A stretch of DNA of 64,000 nucleotides from NCBI GenBank assembly GCA_949372755.1, contig CASIBO010000010.1, positions 47,478 through 111,477 on the forward strand, given 5' to 3'. Each line of letters begins with the position of its first letter. Within the stretch, counting starts at the first letter, position 1. The notes under the pieces are model-generated. The model was not told where the DNA came from and searched no databases. It saw only the letters and a list, made by a program, of their open reading frames with translations. Below, piece after piece: positions 33,376-40,561 of the stretch. The position numbers and the translations under genes were made by a program. This DNA comes from UBA9926 sp018645765 (lineage in GTDB: Bacteria; Pseudomonadota; Gammaproteobacteria; Pseudomonadales; Azotimanducaceae).

Positions 33376-33404
33376 AAAAAAGCCGGGCATTGCCCGGCTT
33401 TTTT
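33376..33404. terminator. Strong bidirectional rho-independent terminator
   Basis: GCCGGGC-ATT-GCCCGGC with six A before and six T after gives a perfect 13-base-pair stem with a T run on both strands. It lies 60 bases after the acyl-CoA dehydrogenase stop. Confidence 0.95.
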
Positions 33405-33665
33405 GTGGGCGGGTTATGGGCCAGGTAAATCATTTTTGCCGATATAGGCCGTCAAACAAGTGAAAACCTGACTTTGTGATCATGGGTGTATGCGATCATT
33501 GGGGTATGCCATCACATTTGATAATTTGGGTCATGGTAACGGCGGTAAAGCGGCGCTGGATGCCTGGGTGTGATGGCGTTGGGCGGCTGGTTAAGACGAA
33601 GATTTGTGGTCACCTCGCGCGCCTTTTTGTCAGCGAATCCAAAAATCAAGTCGGAGGTAGAGGCG

Positions 33666-33968
33666 ATGGCTGTGGTCTTAACCGGTTATATCAAAGTGTC
33701 ACGGTCAGAGCGCCGCGTCAGTCAGCAGCACCTGGCTCAGCATATTCAAAACGCGCGCCAGGAGGCCGGTTGTCTGGCGTTTGAGGTTAATCAAAGCGCC
33801 GAGGACGACTGTGTCTTTACGGTATTTGAGTGCTTCAAAGATCAAGCCGCCTTTGAGTCTCATCAAGGGCGCGTTAAAGTCAGTTTTTGGAGCGAGATCT
33901 CGCGCAATGCCGAGCGGGTCTTCAGCATTGAAACCCCGGACGCGGCTACCTCGGTGAATGCGCTTTGA
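33666..33968 (+). CDS. Antibiotic biosynthesis monooxygenase-like (ABM/DabB) protein
   Basis: 100 residues from the ATG at 33666, eight bases after GGAGGT. AVVLTGYIKV, NARQEAGCLAFEVNQ and FECFKDQAAFESHQGR are the standard ABM dimeric alpha-beta barrel pattern (strand, EPGC-like turn, His of the FEVYxxxxAxxxH helix). Members oxidise quinol or heme-like substrates without cofactor, or are of unknown function. The stretch 33405-33665 before it holds nothing I can support. Confidence 0.8.
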   Translation: MAVVLTGYIKVSRSERRVSQQHLAQHIQNARQEAGCLAFEVNQSAEDDCVFTVFECFKDQAAFESHQGRVKVSFWSEISRNAERVFSIETPDAATSVNAL

Positions 33969-34145
33969 GTCGTGATTGGCGTTCGCGGTTTGCGCATCAA
34001 GCGGGCTAAAGGTGCTGGTAAAGCATGCGTTACCGGGCTAAACGAAGGCCTGCCGAAATGTTTGCAGGGCTGTCCCTGGGTAGACCTGAGCCATCTTCTG
34101 AAGACGATAGGGGCGCAGGACGCGTGTTTTGAATCAGCGCGCCCC

Positions 34146-34161
34146 GAACCCTGTTGGGTTC
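34146..34161. terminator. Short hairpin between convergent genes
   Basis: GAACCC-TGTT-GGGTTC at 34146-34161 lies between the ends of the ABM gene and the methyltransferase-like gene. Six pairs, no T run: a weak terminator at best. Confidence 0.3.
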
Positions 34162-34164
34162 CCG

Positions 34165-34935
34165 TTAAGGCTTTACGAATAAGAGGGTAAACCGGTCAGT
34201 GTTACCGGTGACCGACTTGCGGCCCACTTCATAACGCAATTCATCATCTGGGCGATAGTGCAAGTTTGAATGATCCAGTAATTGAAAGCCCGCTGCTTGA
34301 ATTTCTTGGATGGCTAATACTGGATCTAGCCTTCGCCAAACTTCTGTTGAGTCGGCTTGCATGTGTCGCCGGGTGTGGTCCACCACGCCATACAGGCCCC
34401 CTTTCTTGAGGGTGTCGAAAACCGCTTTGTTCATGTGCTGCCGGCTTTCAGGGGTTAGGTTGTGAAGATTTCTAAAGGTAAGCGCAAGGTCCACTTTTTT
34501 CACGCCGAGACTAAAAGCAGGCATGATCATCGCGCGTGAGGTGGTCGATCGGCTAATGTTCGAACGATCAAACGGGATGAGTTCAGTGGATTCAAAGCCG
34601 GGCTGGCCGATCAGGCGCTCAGCGGTCCGCTCTGCACCAATGGTCAGCAGTAGGCGGCCGCGCTCGGCCAGGACTGGGCCCAAAATGTTTGTGTACCAAC
34701 CGCCGCCCGGCATAATCTCCAGTACCGTCATATCGTCTTTGAGCCGAAAAAACTTGAGCGTTTCGAGAGGCTTACGGTTTCTATCTCGATCGACCTCAGC
34801 CGCTGCGCGGCGCTCGTCCTTCAATGCGGCTGCGATTTTGTCACCGGTGGTTAGGGGCTCAGCAGACAGTGCCAGATTTGTGAAGAGGCCTAACGTCAAC
34901 AGGCTCAATAAACGGATCAAGGGATTGGTCATCAT
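34165..34935 (-). CDS. Exported SAM-methyltransferase-like protein
   Basis: 256 residues. A signal peptide is clear: LIRLLSLLTLGLFTNLALSA, with cleavage likely after ALSA. The rest has class I methyltransferase features: MTVLEIMPGGGWYTNILGPVL for the SAM-binding loop and VDLALTFRNLHNL for strand 4. It resembles the family COG4798 of predicted methyltransferases, many of which are exported. SAM is not normally found in the periplasm, so it may bind something else or have lost methyl transfer. No operon partner; convergent with the ABM gene. Confidence 0.8.
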   Translation of the reverse strand: MMTNPLIRLLSLLTLGLFTNLALSAEPLTTGDKIAAALKDERRAAAEVDRDRNRKPLETLKFFRLKDDMTVLEIMPGGGWYTNILGPVLAERGRLLLTIGAERTAERLIGQPGFESTELIPFDRSNISRSTTSRAMIMPAFSLGVKKVDLALTFRNLHNLTPESRQHMNKAVFDTLKKGGLYGVVDHTRRHMQADSTEVWRRLDPVLAIQEIQAAGFQLLDHSNLHYRPDDELRYEVGRKSVTGNTDRFTLLFVKP

Positions 34936-35020
34936 AATTTCGATCTCTTAAAGGTTCGCGTCAGAGCCCCAATTGTACGGTTCAAGCGCTATAATGCGAG
35001 CTTTACTCGGAGGCACCGCA

Positions 35021-35752
35021 ATGTTGATTCGGCAAGTTGCAGTCGTAGCAGAAGATCTGGTTGAGGCCGATGCGGCGTTGAAAGCGCTGTTAGGGGTAAC
35101 TCAGGCGTATACCGATCCTGGGGTTGGCGAGTTTGGGCTGCACAATACAGTGATTGCGACCGGTCACTCGTTTGTTGAGGTGGTTTCACCCAGTCCGGCA
35201 CAAGACCCAAGTATTCCAACAGCGGCCGGGCGGATGCTCGAGCGGCGCGGCGGCGACTGTGGTTATATGGTCTTGTTCCAAGTCGATGACCTGGCGCCCG
35301 TCAGAGCGCGGGTTGAAGCCGCGGGCATTCGCATGATCTGGGAAACCGAGCGGCCGGAGGTGTCGGCGTTTCATGTTCATCCTAAGGATGTTGGTGGCGC
35401 CATTGTCTCCTTCGACGAGATGCGCCCAGCGGATGATTGGATTTGGGCTGGGCCGGATTGGCGGGCGCAACGGGCTGCAAAGACCGGTGATTTGAGAAGC
35501 TGTTTGATCGAAGTGGATGACCCGAGTGCGACGGCCGCGGTTTGGGCCGGCTTACTCGGAACGCAGGTCGAGTATCGGGGCGCGTTGGCGGTCATTATCA
35601 TGGATGATGGTGCTGAGGTGCGGTTTTCGAGCGCGACGGATCAGCCGGCCAGAGGGTTAATTGGGTTTGGCTTGGCAAGCCGCTTGCCGGAACAAAGCAT
35701 CACCACTGCCGCTGAGTTTTGTGGGGTTGAGATTAGTATTGTCGTTGACTGA
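35021..35752 (+). CDS. VOC/glyoxalase-like domain protein
   Basis: 243 residues from the ATG at 35021, seven bases after GGAGG. LIRQVAVVAEDLVEADAALKALLG, then GLHNTVIATGHSFVEVVSP and HVHPKDVGGAIVSFDEM form a first VOC module; a second, weaker one follows (SCLIEVDDPSATAAVWAGLLG to the end). So it has two halves, as in glyoxalase-like and methylmalonyl-CoA epimerase-like proteins; metal residues are partly kept (His in HVHP, Glu in EVVSP). Function unknown. Divergent from the methyltransferase-like gene. Confidence 0.75.
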   Translation: MLIRQVAVVAEDLVEADAALKALLGVTQAYTDPGVGEFGLHNTVIATGHSFVEVVSPSPAQDPSIPTAAGRMLERRGGDCGYMVLFQVDDLAPVRARVEAAGIRMIWETERPEVSAFHVHPKDVGGAIVSFDEMRPADDWIWAGPDWRAQRAAKTGDLRSCLIEVDDPSATAAVWAGLLGTQVEYRGALAVIIMDDGAEVRFSSATDQPARGLIGFGLASRLPEQSITTAAEFCGVEISIVVD

Positions 35753-35771
35753 TTGAGCAACGTCTATCGGG

Positions 35772-36941
35772 TTAGCCTCTGAGGCAGTTGACCGCTTTAC
35801 TGGATAGGCTGACGCCGCGTCGGCCTTGGCGAAAGGGGTTCCGGTCGTGACCATTCGTCAGATAGACAAAACTAAGCCCTGAGACAGGGTCCGCCCATGC
35901 AATTTGGCCGCCGGCGCCGCCGTGACCAAAGCTTGTTGGCGTGCTGCCGTGACCAAAGCCTCGAAGGTGTTGGTCTGTCTCGCCTGCAATCACAATTCCA
36001 AGCCCTCGCAGAACATCAAACCCCAGGTACGGGTCTTTGAGCCCGTGGGTTCGGATCGTGCGAGCATTGAGGAGTGTCTCGGCTTGCCAGGGGACCTGTG
36101 CAAAGTCGCTCGAGTTCCCCAAATACCCTAAGAGTCCTTGATAAAAAAGTGCCAAAGTCGCCGCGGTCATAAACCCGCCGCCGCCGGGGGTCGGGACTGC
36201 TCGGATTTCAGCGGTATTAAAATTATCGATCGCCGCTTCGGTGACTTCGCTAACCGGTGGGGGCTGCAAATTCAGTTCAGCATAGTCCTTCGCCGAGGGT
36301 GCGGCGCCGACATGTGAAACTGCGACGATCTTGTCGTGTTCGGGGCTTGGGCACCCCACAAACAGCTCAGGTAAACCGAGCGGCTCGGCGATCTCTGTTT
36401 TAATCAGCTCAGCGAAAGCCCGGCCATAGATTTGCTCGAGGATCTCCGCTAAGGCCCATAAACTCGACGTTGGGTGATACACGAAGCGGCTACCGGGCGG
36501 CCATTCCAGTCGCCATTGCTCAAAGCGTGCTTGGCGCCGCTCAGCATCGAAGTAGTCAGTGGGCCGGAAAGGCGCATTGGGGAAACCTGCCGTATGGGTG
36601 AGTAAGTGCAGAACCGTGACCAAAGCCTTATCACCTGCCTTGAATGCTGGGATCCAGTTGCCCACCGGGGCCTCTAAGTCCAAGGCCCCAGTCTGAATTG
36701 ATAGCCAGGATAGGGCAGATGTAATGGCTTTGGTCGCTGAGAAAATGGGGTAAAGAGCTTGATTGCTGGCCGCGCCGAAGGTTTCAAAAGCGATCAATTG
36801 ACCTCGGTAGGCCAGCGCAAATTGTGCGGAAGGCAGCGTGCCTGCCTCGACCTCTTGCCGGACACGAGCCCTAAGGATCTCAAAGGCAACTGGATCGATT
36901 GCATCCGGCAAGGCGCTGGCGAGGTCGTGATCATACGTCAT
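35772..36941 (-). CDS. Serine hydrolase of the beta-lactamase/esterase family
   Basis: 389 residues from the ATG at 36941, nine bases after GGAG. The SxxK motif SATK (Ser68, Lys71), Tyr in RFVYHPTSS, and HGGAGG near the C-terminus are the class C beta-lactamase/EstB set. No signal peptide is seen, so it is cytoplasmic and more likely an esterase or transesterase (LovD-type) than a beta-lactamase. Stands alone, and its promoter region is the 211-base gap shared with the double-glycine peptide. Confidence 0.88.
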   Translation of the reverse strand: MTYDHDLASALPDAIDPVAFEILRARVRQEVEAGTLPSAQFALAYRGQLIAFETFGAASNQALYPIFSATKAITSALSWLSIQTGALDLEAPVGNWIPAFKAGDKALVTVLHLLTHTAGFPNAPFRPTDYFDAERRQARFEQWRLEWPPGSRFVYHPTSSLWALAEILEQIYGRAFAELIKTEIAEPLGLPELFVGCPSPEHDKIVAVSHVGAAPSAKDYAELNLQPPPVSEVTEAAIDNFNTAEIRAVPTPGGGGFMTAATLALFYQGLLGYLGNSSDFAQVPWQAETLLNARTIRTHGLKDPYLGFDVLRGLGIVIAGETDQHLRGFGHGSTPTSFGHGGAGGQIAWADPVSGLSFVYLTNGHDRNPFRQGRRGVSLSSKAVNCLRG

Positions 36942-37102
36942 AAGGGGTGGCTCCAAAGGCTCAAGTCAAAATAGTAGCACGCAATACGCACCGCAGGGGC
37001 AGCCTGGTCGCGAGGTTGTGCTGGATTGAAAGGGTAATGACCTACAAGGCATTGGGGCGGTTTTAACCCATCAGTGCGGCGGCCACGCACAACCCAGAAT
37101 AG

Positions 37103-37119
37103 GATTTTGGATCAAAATC
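37103..37119. promoter_or_regulatory. Perfect 17-base palindrome before the double-glycine peptide
   Basis: GATTTTG-GAT-CAAAATC, seven-base arms with a three-base centre, ends 33 bases before the peptide ATG at 37153. Position and symmetry fit an operator for a dimeric regulator; it lies in the divergent gap with the serine hydrolase. Confidence 0.55.
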
Positions 37120-37152
37120 GAAGGTCCACAGAAAAGCAATACAGGAGTAATC

Positions 37153-37317
37153 ATGCGAACACTAATGGATCAGGAGTTAAAGGATGTGCAGGGAGGGCTA
37201 GACTTGGTAGATGCGGCAGCAATGATTGCATCCGTTGCAACGTTTTCGCCGGTAACGATGGCGTTTGGCTATCCTATTGCCGCCGCGCTGATCACGATCG
37301 ACGTCTTGTCCGAATAA
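37153..37317 (+). CDS. Double-glycine-leader peptide, class II microcin/bacteriocin-like precursor
   Basis: 54 residues with AGGAG five bases before the ATG. The N-terminus MRTLMDQELKDVQGG has the ELxxVxGG pattern of double-glycine leaders and starts like the colicin V precursor (MRTLTLNELDSVSGG, recalled). Cleavage after GG would leave a 39-residue product, starting LDLVDAAAMIASVA and ending ALITIDVLSE. It is hydrophobic in the middle, has acidic residues only, no Lys, Arg or Cys, and several Ala/Ser/Pro. Such leaders are cut by C39-peptidase ABC exporters; none is in this window and no immunity-like gene is adjacent. A palindrome lies upstream and a strong terminator follows, so it looks like a single-gene transcript. 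Bacteriocin, signal peptide or other secreted peptide are all possible. Confidence 0.72.
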   Translation: MRTLMDQELKDVQGGLDLVDAAAMIASVATFSPVTMAFGYPIAAALITIDVLSE

Positions 37318-37330
37318 CCGCCACGCAAAA

Positions 37331-37368
37331 AAAAGCGGCGACCTGGCGCTTGCCAGTTCGCCGCTTTT
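37331..37368. terminator. Strong bidirectional terminator between the peptide gene and pntB
   Basis: AAAAGCGGCGA at 37331-37341 pairs with TCGCCGCTTTT at 37358-37368, with an inner CTGGC/GCCAG stem and a GCTT loop. Four extra A precede it, so it has a T run on both strands and can end both the peptide transcript and the pnt operon. Confidence 0.93.
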
Positions 37369-37400
37369 AATTGGAGCGTGCCTTAACCTGAGGCTAGCGC

Positions 37401-38771
37401 TTAACCAAATTCACCGATAACGCCCGAGATGCTTTCTTTCGCATCGCCAAACAACATTCGGGTGTTTTCACCGAAGAAGAGCGGGTTGTCAACGCCTGAG
37501 AATCCTGAGGCCATGGATCGCTTTAGAACAAACACGGTACGCGCCTGATCGACATTGATGATCGGCATACCGTAAATCGGGCTATCTGCATCTTCCCGTG
37601 CGCTGGGGTTAACCACATCATTGGCGCCAATCACGATTGCGACATCGACATTTTCGATGCGCGGATTAATGTCATCCATTTCAACCAGTTGTTCATAGGG
37701 CACGTCGGCTTCTGCTAAAAGCACGTTCATATGCCCCGGCATCCGACCGGCAACCGGGTGAATCGCGTAGGAGACTTCACAGCCGTTGGCTTCGAGAATT
37801 TTGCCGAGTTCTTTCACCACGTGCTGTGCTTGGGCAACAGCCATGCCATAACCCGGTACGAAGCAGACATTCGAGGCCGCCTCCAAAATATAGTAGGCGT
37901 CTTCAACCGAGATTGGTTTGACTTCCCCTTCGACGGCTTTAGCCGTTTTGGCTGCGCCGAATCCGCTGAACAAAACATTGGCCAAGGATCGGTTCATCGC
38001 CTTACACATAATGTTGGTGAGGATAATGCCCGAGGCCCCTACTAACGCGCCGGCAACAATCAAAATATTGTTGCCAACGGCAAAACCTGCGGCGCAAGCG
38101 GCAATACCGGAGTAGCTGTTCAGGAGCGAAATCACAACGGGCATGTCGGCGCCGCCAATCGGAATCACGGCCATCACACCAAGCAACAACGCCAGCCCGA
38201 GCAAGGCATAAAGATATACCGAGGTAGCAGAGGGGTCCATACAGAAAAGGTAGGCACAGGCCACGATGGCAAGTAACAGAGCGCTGTTCAGAACGCGCTG
38301 ACCCGAAAAGACCAATGCTGCGCTGTTAATACGCTCGCTCAGCTTGCCATAGGCAATCAAGCTGCCAGTAAACGTCAAACCACCAATCAGAATTGCCAAG
38401 ACAATGGTGGCAGCTGTGAAGGTCGGCACACTATCGCCTTCAAAGTAATACAGAGTTGCCCAACCCACCAGCAGACTCGACGCGCCGCCAGAACCATTAA
38501 ATAAGGCCACGAGTTCCGGCATGCTGGTCATGGCAACCAAGCGTGCTGAGAGTGTCCCAATCAATGCGCCAATCAACATGCCAACGATGATCACTTCGTA
38601 ACTGACGGCCTGACTTCCAATAAGACCCGCGACGACCGCAATCAGCATGGCCATCGAGGAGAACGCGTTACCGCGTCGAGCTGTTGCGGGTGAGCCCAGC
38701 ATCTTCAGGCCGAAGATGAATAAGGCCGCGGCAACGATGTAAGCAAGATTCGTATAAATTTCGATACCCAT
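37401..38771 (-). CDS. pntB: NAD(P) transhydrogenase subunit beta
   Basis: 456 residues. The N-terminal part has eight or nine membrane spans (domain II), and the C-terminal dIII binds NADP: VPGYGMAVAQAQ, HPVAGRMPGHMNVLLAEA and DVAIVIGANDVVNP are its conserved segments. With PntAA and PntAB it couples proton entry to hydride transfer from NADH to NADP in the inner membrane, giving NADPH. The gene follows pntAB with two bases between, in a three-gene operon, and ends at the strong terminator at 37331. Confidence 0.95.
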   Translation of the reverse strand: MGIEIYTNLAYIVAAALFIFGLKMLGSPATARRGNAFSSMAMLIAVVAGLIGSQAVSYEVIIVGMLIGALIGTLSARLVAMTSMPELVALFNGSGGASSLLVGWATLYYFEGDSVPTFTAATIVLAILIGGLTFTGSLIAYGKLSERINSAALVFSGQRVLNSALLLAIVACAYLFCMDPSATSVYLYALLGLALLLGVMAVIPIGGADMPVVISLLNSYSGIAACAAGFAVGNNILIVAGALVGASGIILTNIMCKAMNRSLANVLFSGFGAAKTAKAVEGEVKPISVEDAYYILEAASNVCFVPGYGMAVAQAQHVVKELGKILEANGCEVSYAIHPVAGRMPGHMNVLLAEADVPYEQLVEMDDINPRIENVDVAIVIGANDVVNPSAREDADSPIYGMPIINVDQARTVFVLKRSMASGFSGVDNPLFFGENTRMLFGDAKESISGVIGEFG

Positions 38772-38773
38772 GA

Positions 38774-39058
38774 TTATTTCCCTCGCTTACTTTTGAACAT
38801 GCCGAGCATGCGATCGGTCACGAGATAGCCACCAATAACATTGATTGTTGCAAAGGCAACCGCGGCGCCGCCCAGCCAGCTGGCCATCTCATTATTGGTT
38901 GCGCCCGCAGCTAGAAAGGCACCGGCTAACGTGATCCCGGAGATGGCGTTCGCGCCAGACATTAAAGGGGTGTGCAGGGTTGCGGGCACTTTTGAAATCA
39001 ATTCAAAGCCCAGAAACACTGACAAGACAAGAATAAAGGTAAGAAATATAATTTCCAT
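38774..39058 (-). CDS. pntAB: NAD(P) transhydrogenase subunit alpha, membrane part
   Basis: 94 residues with three to four spans: FLTFILVLSVFLGFELISKVP, TPLMSGANAISGIT and GAFLAAGATNN. It is the part of the alpha subunit that lies in the membrane, separate here from the NAD-binding part, as in Rhodospirillum-like three-gene systems. It contributes to the proton path. Three bases separate it from the pntAA stop and two from pntB. Confidence 0.95.
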   Translation of the reverse strand: MEIIFLTFILVLSVFLGFELISKVPATLHTPLMSGANAISGITLAGAFLAAGATNNEMASWLGGAAVAFATINVIGGYLVTDRMLGMFKSKRGK

Positions 39059-39061
39059 GAT

Positions 39062-40204
39062 TTAGGCTCCCTGACCTCGTATCGATTGAATCGCTGCATT
39101 CACCAGGACACCGCCATGGGTAATTACGCAACCTTGTAAAATATCGTCTTCCATATCCAAGCTAAAATGCTTGGCCTCACTGTCCCAGTACTCCGAGACT
39201 AAATTCACCAGATTCGATGAGTACATCTGGCTGGCATCCTTGCAGACTTGAGCCGGGAGATTGGCCATGCCGATAATCGAAACGCCGTTTACATCGACGG
39301 TCTGGTCTGGCTCTGAGCCTTCGACATTGCCACCGGAATCAACCGCCATATCCACGATTACGCCGCCCGGCTTCATTGCCGCGACCATGTCGGCGGTAAT
39401 GATTCGAGGCGCGGGGCGACCAAATAATTGTGCCGTGGTGATGACGATGTCGGCTTGGCTGATAACATCTTTCATCCCCAGGCGCTGCAATTCGAGTTGC
39501 TCTGGGGTGAGCGCATTGGCATAACCATCTTTCGTTTGGCCGGTCTCGCCCAGATCAATTTCAACAAATTTGGCGCCGAGCGACTGGACTTGTTCTGCAA
39601 CCACCGCGCGAGTATCAAATGCCTCAACGCGCGCGCCGAGGCGCTTGGCGGTTGCAATGGCTTGCAATCCCGCAACCCCCGCACCAATGACAAAGACACG
39701 CGCGGGACTCAGGGTTCCGGCGGGGGTCATCATCATCGGTAGGATTCGGTCCAACTGTTGTGCCGCAAGAATGACCATGACGTAGCCGGCAAGGTTAGCC
39801 TGTGAGCTGAGCGCATCCATTTTTTGGGCGCGCGTGGTTCGCGGGATCATCTCCATACTGATGGCGGTGATATTGGCGGCCGCCAGCGCATCGACTAAGC
39901 CGGCTTCGTTATAGGGGTCGAGGTAGCTGACATGAATCGCACCGGACTTGAGCTTTGCCACATCGTCTAAACTCGGTTTGCGAACGCGTAGCACCAGATC
40001 AGCGCTTGCAAGCAGAGCCGTTTGGTCGTTTTGAAGGTGTGCGCCAACGGCTTCGTAGTCGGCATCGGCATAACCTGAGCGCAGTCCCGCGCCAGACTCA
40101 ATATGAACATCAAGGCCCGCACGGACCAATTTTTTTGCTGCATCTGGAATCAACGCGACGCGCCGCTCGCTGGGCAGGGATTCAGATGGAACTGCAATCT
40201 GCAT
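39062..40204 (-). CDS. pntAA: NAD(P) transhydrogenase subunit alpha, NAD-binding part
   Basis: 380 residues, soluble domain I. MQIAVPSESLPSERRVALIPDAAKKLV is the alanine dehydrogenase/PntA start (shown in part), GAGVAGLQAIATAKRLGA is the NAD-binding loop, and FDTRAVVAEQVQSLGAKF follows it. It binds NADH and passes hydride to NADP on PntB. AAGGA lies seven bases before the ATG. First gene of the operon. An inverted repeat sits 46 bases upstream (see 40250). Confidence 0.95.
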   Translation of the reverse strand: MQIAVPSESLPSERRVALIPDAAKKLVRAGLDVHIESGAGLRSGYADADYEAVGAHLQNDQTALLASADLVLRVRKPSLDDVAKLKSGAIHVSYLDPYNEAGLVDALAAANITAISMEMIPRTTRAQKMDALSSQANLAGYVMVILAAQQLDRILPMMMTPAGTLSPARVFVIGAGVAGLQAIATAKRLGARVEAFDTRAVVAEQVQSLGAKFVEIDLGETGQTKDGYANALTPEQLELQRLGMKDVISQADIVITTAQLFGRPAPRIITADMVAAMKPGGVIVDMAVDSGGNVEGSEPDQTVDVNGVSIIGMANLPAQVCKDASQMYSSNLVNLVSEYWDSEAKHFSLDMEDDILQGCVITHGGVLVNAAIQSIRGQGA

Positions 40205-40561
40205 AATGAAGTCCTTATACGAATAAAACGCTAGGTAGAGGGCTTTTTGGTGAGCGCAGTGTTCACAGCGCTCACGGCTTTGCCATCCTTGAGGAGACCG
40301 AAAATAGCATGTTCGTCAGGGTCTTGCTAGATTTGTCTTGGTTGCCACGAGAAAAAAAGCGAAATTGTTCAAGCGAGCCGGTTTTAAAGCGCTTGAGGTG
40401 GCCCCGGTTGGCAGTAATTGTTGCTTGGCCGTGTTTTTGGCGCGATGGATGCGCAGGGTCCTTCACTCGATATCGGCGCCTCGTTTGTTTTATGCTGTGC
40501 TGGCAACCGGGTCCACTTTATTGAATTCGGTTCGTTGTCGGATTTTATAGGAGGCGAAGCC
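40205..40561. other. Divergent intergenic region of pntAA and the carboxylase gene
   Basis: 357 bases that must contain both promoters. The visible structure is the inverted repeat at 40250-40275. A TTGAAT-17 bases-TTTATA pair near 40520-40550 ends only a few bases before the carboxylase ribosome site (AGGAGG), so I do not call it. Confidence 0.4.
40250..40275. promoter_or_regulatory. Eight-base inverted repeat in the pnt leader
   Basis: GTGAGCGC at 40250-40257 and GCGCTCAC at 40268-40275, ten bases apart, perfect. It lies 46 bases upstream of the pntAA start. It could be an operator or, on the minus-strand transcript, an RNA hairpin in the leader; a run of five A follows on that strand, so it is not a normal terminator. 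Confidence 0.45.

Noticed and set aside
37331..37368. Attenuator or riboswitch reading of the hairpin
   Set aside because: It lies after the peptide gene and between convergent genes, with T runs on both sides, so it is a plain bidirectional terminator.
40520..40550. TTGAAT/TTTATA promoter for the carboxylase gene
   Set aside because: The start of transcription would fall inside the ribosome binding site, leaving no leader.
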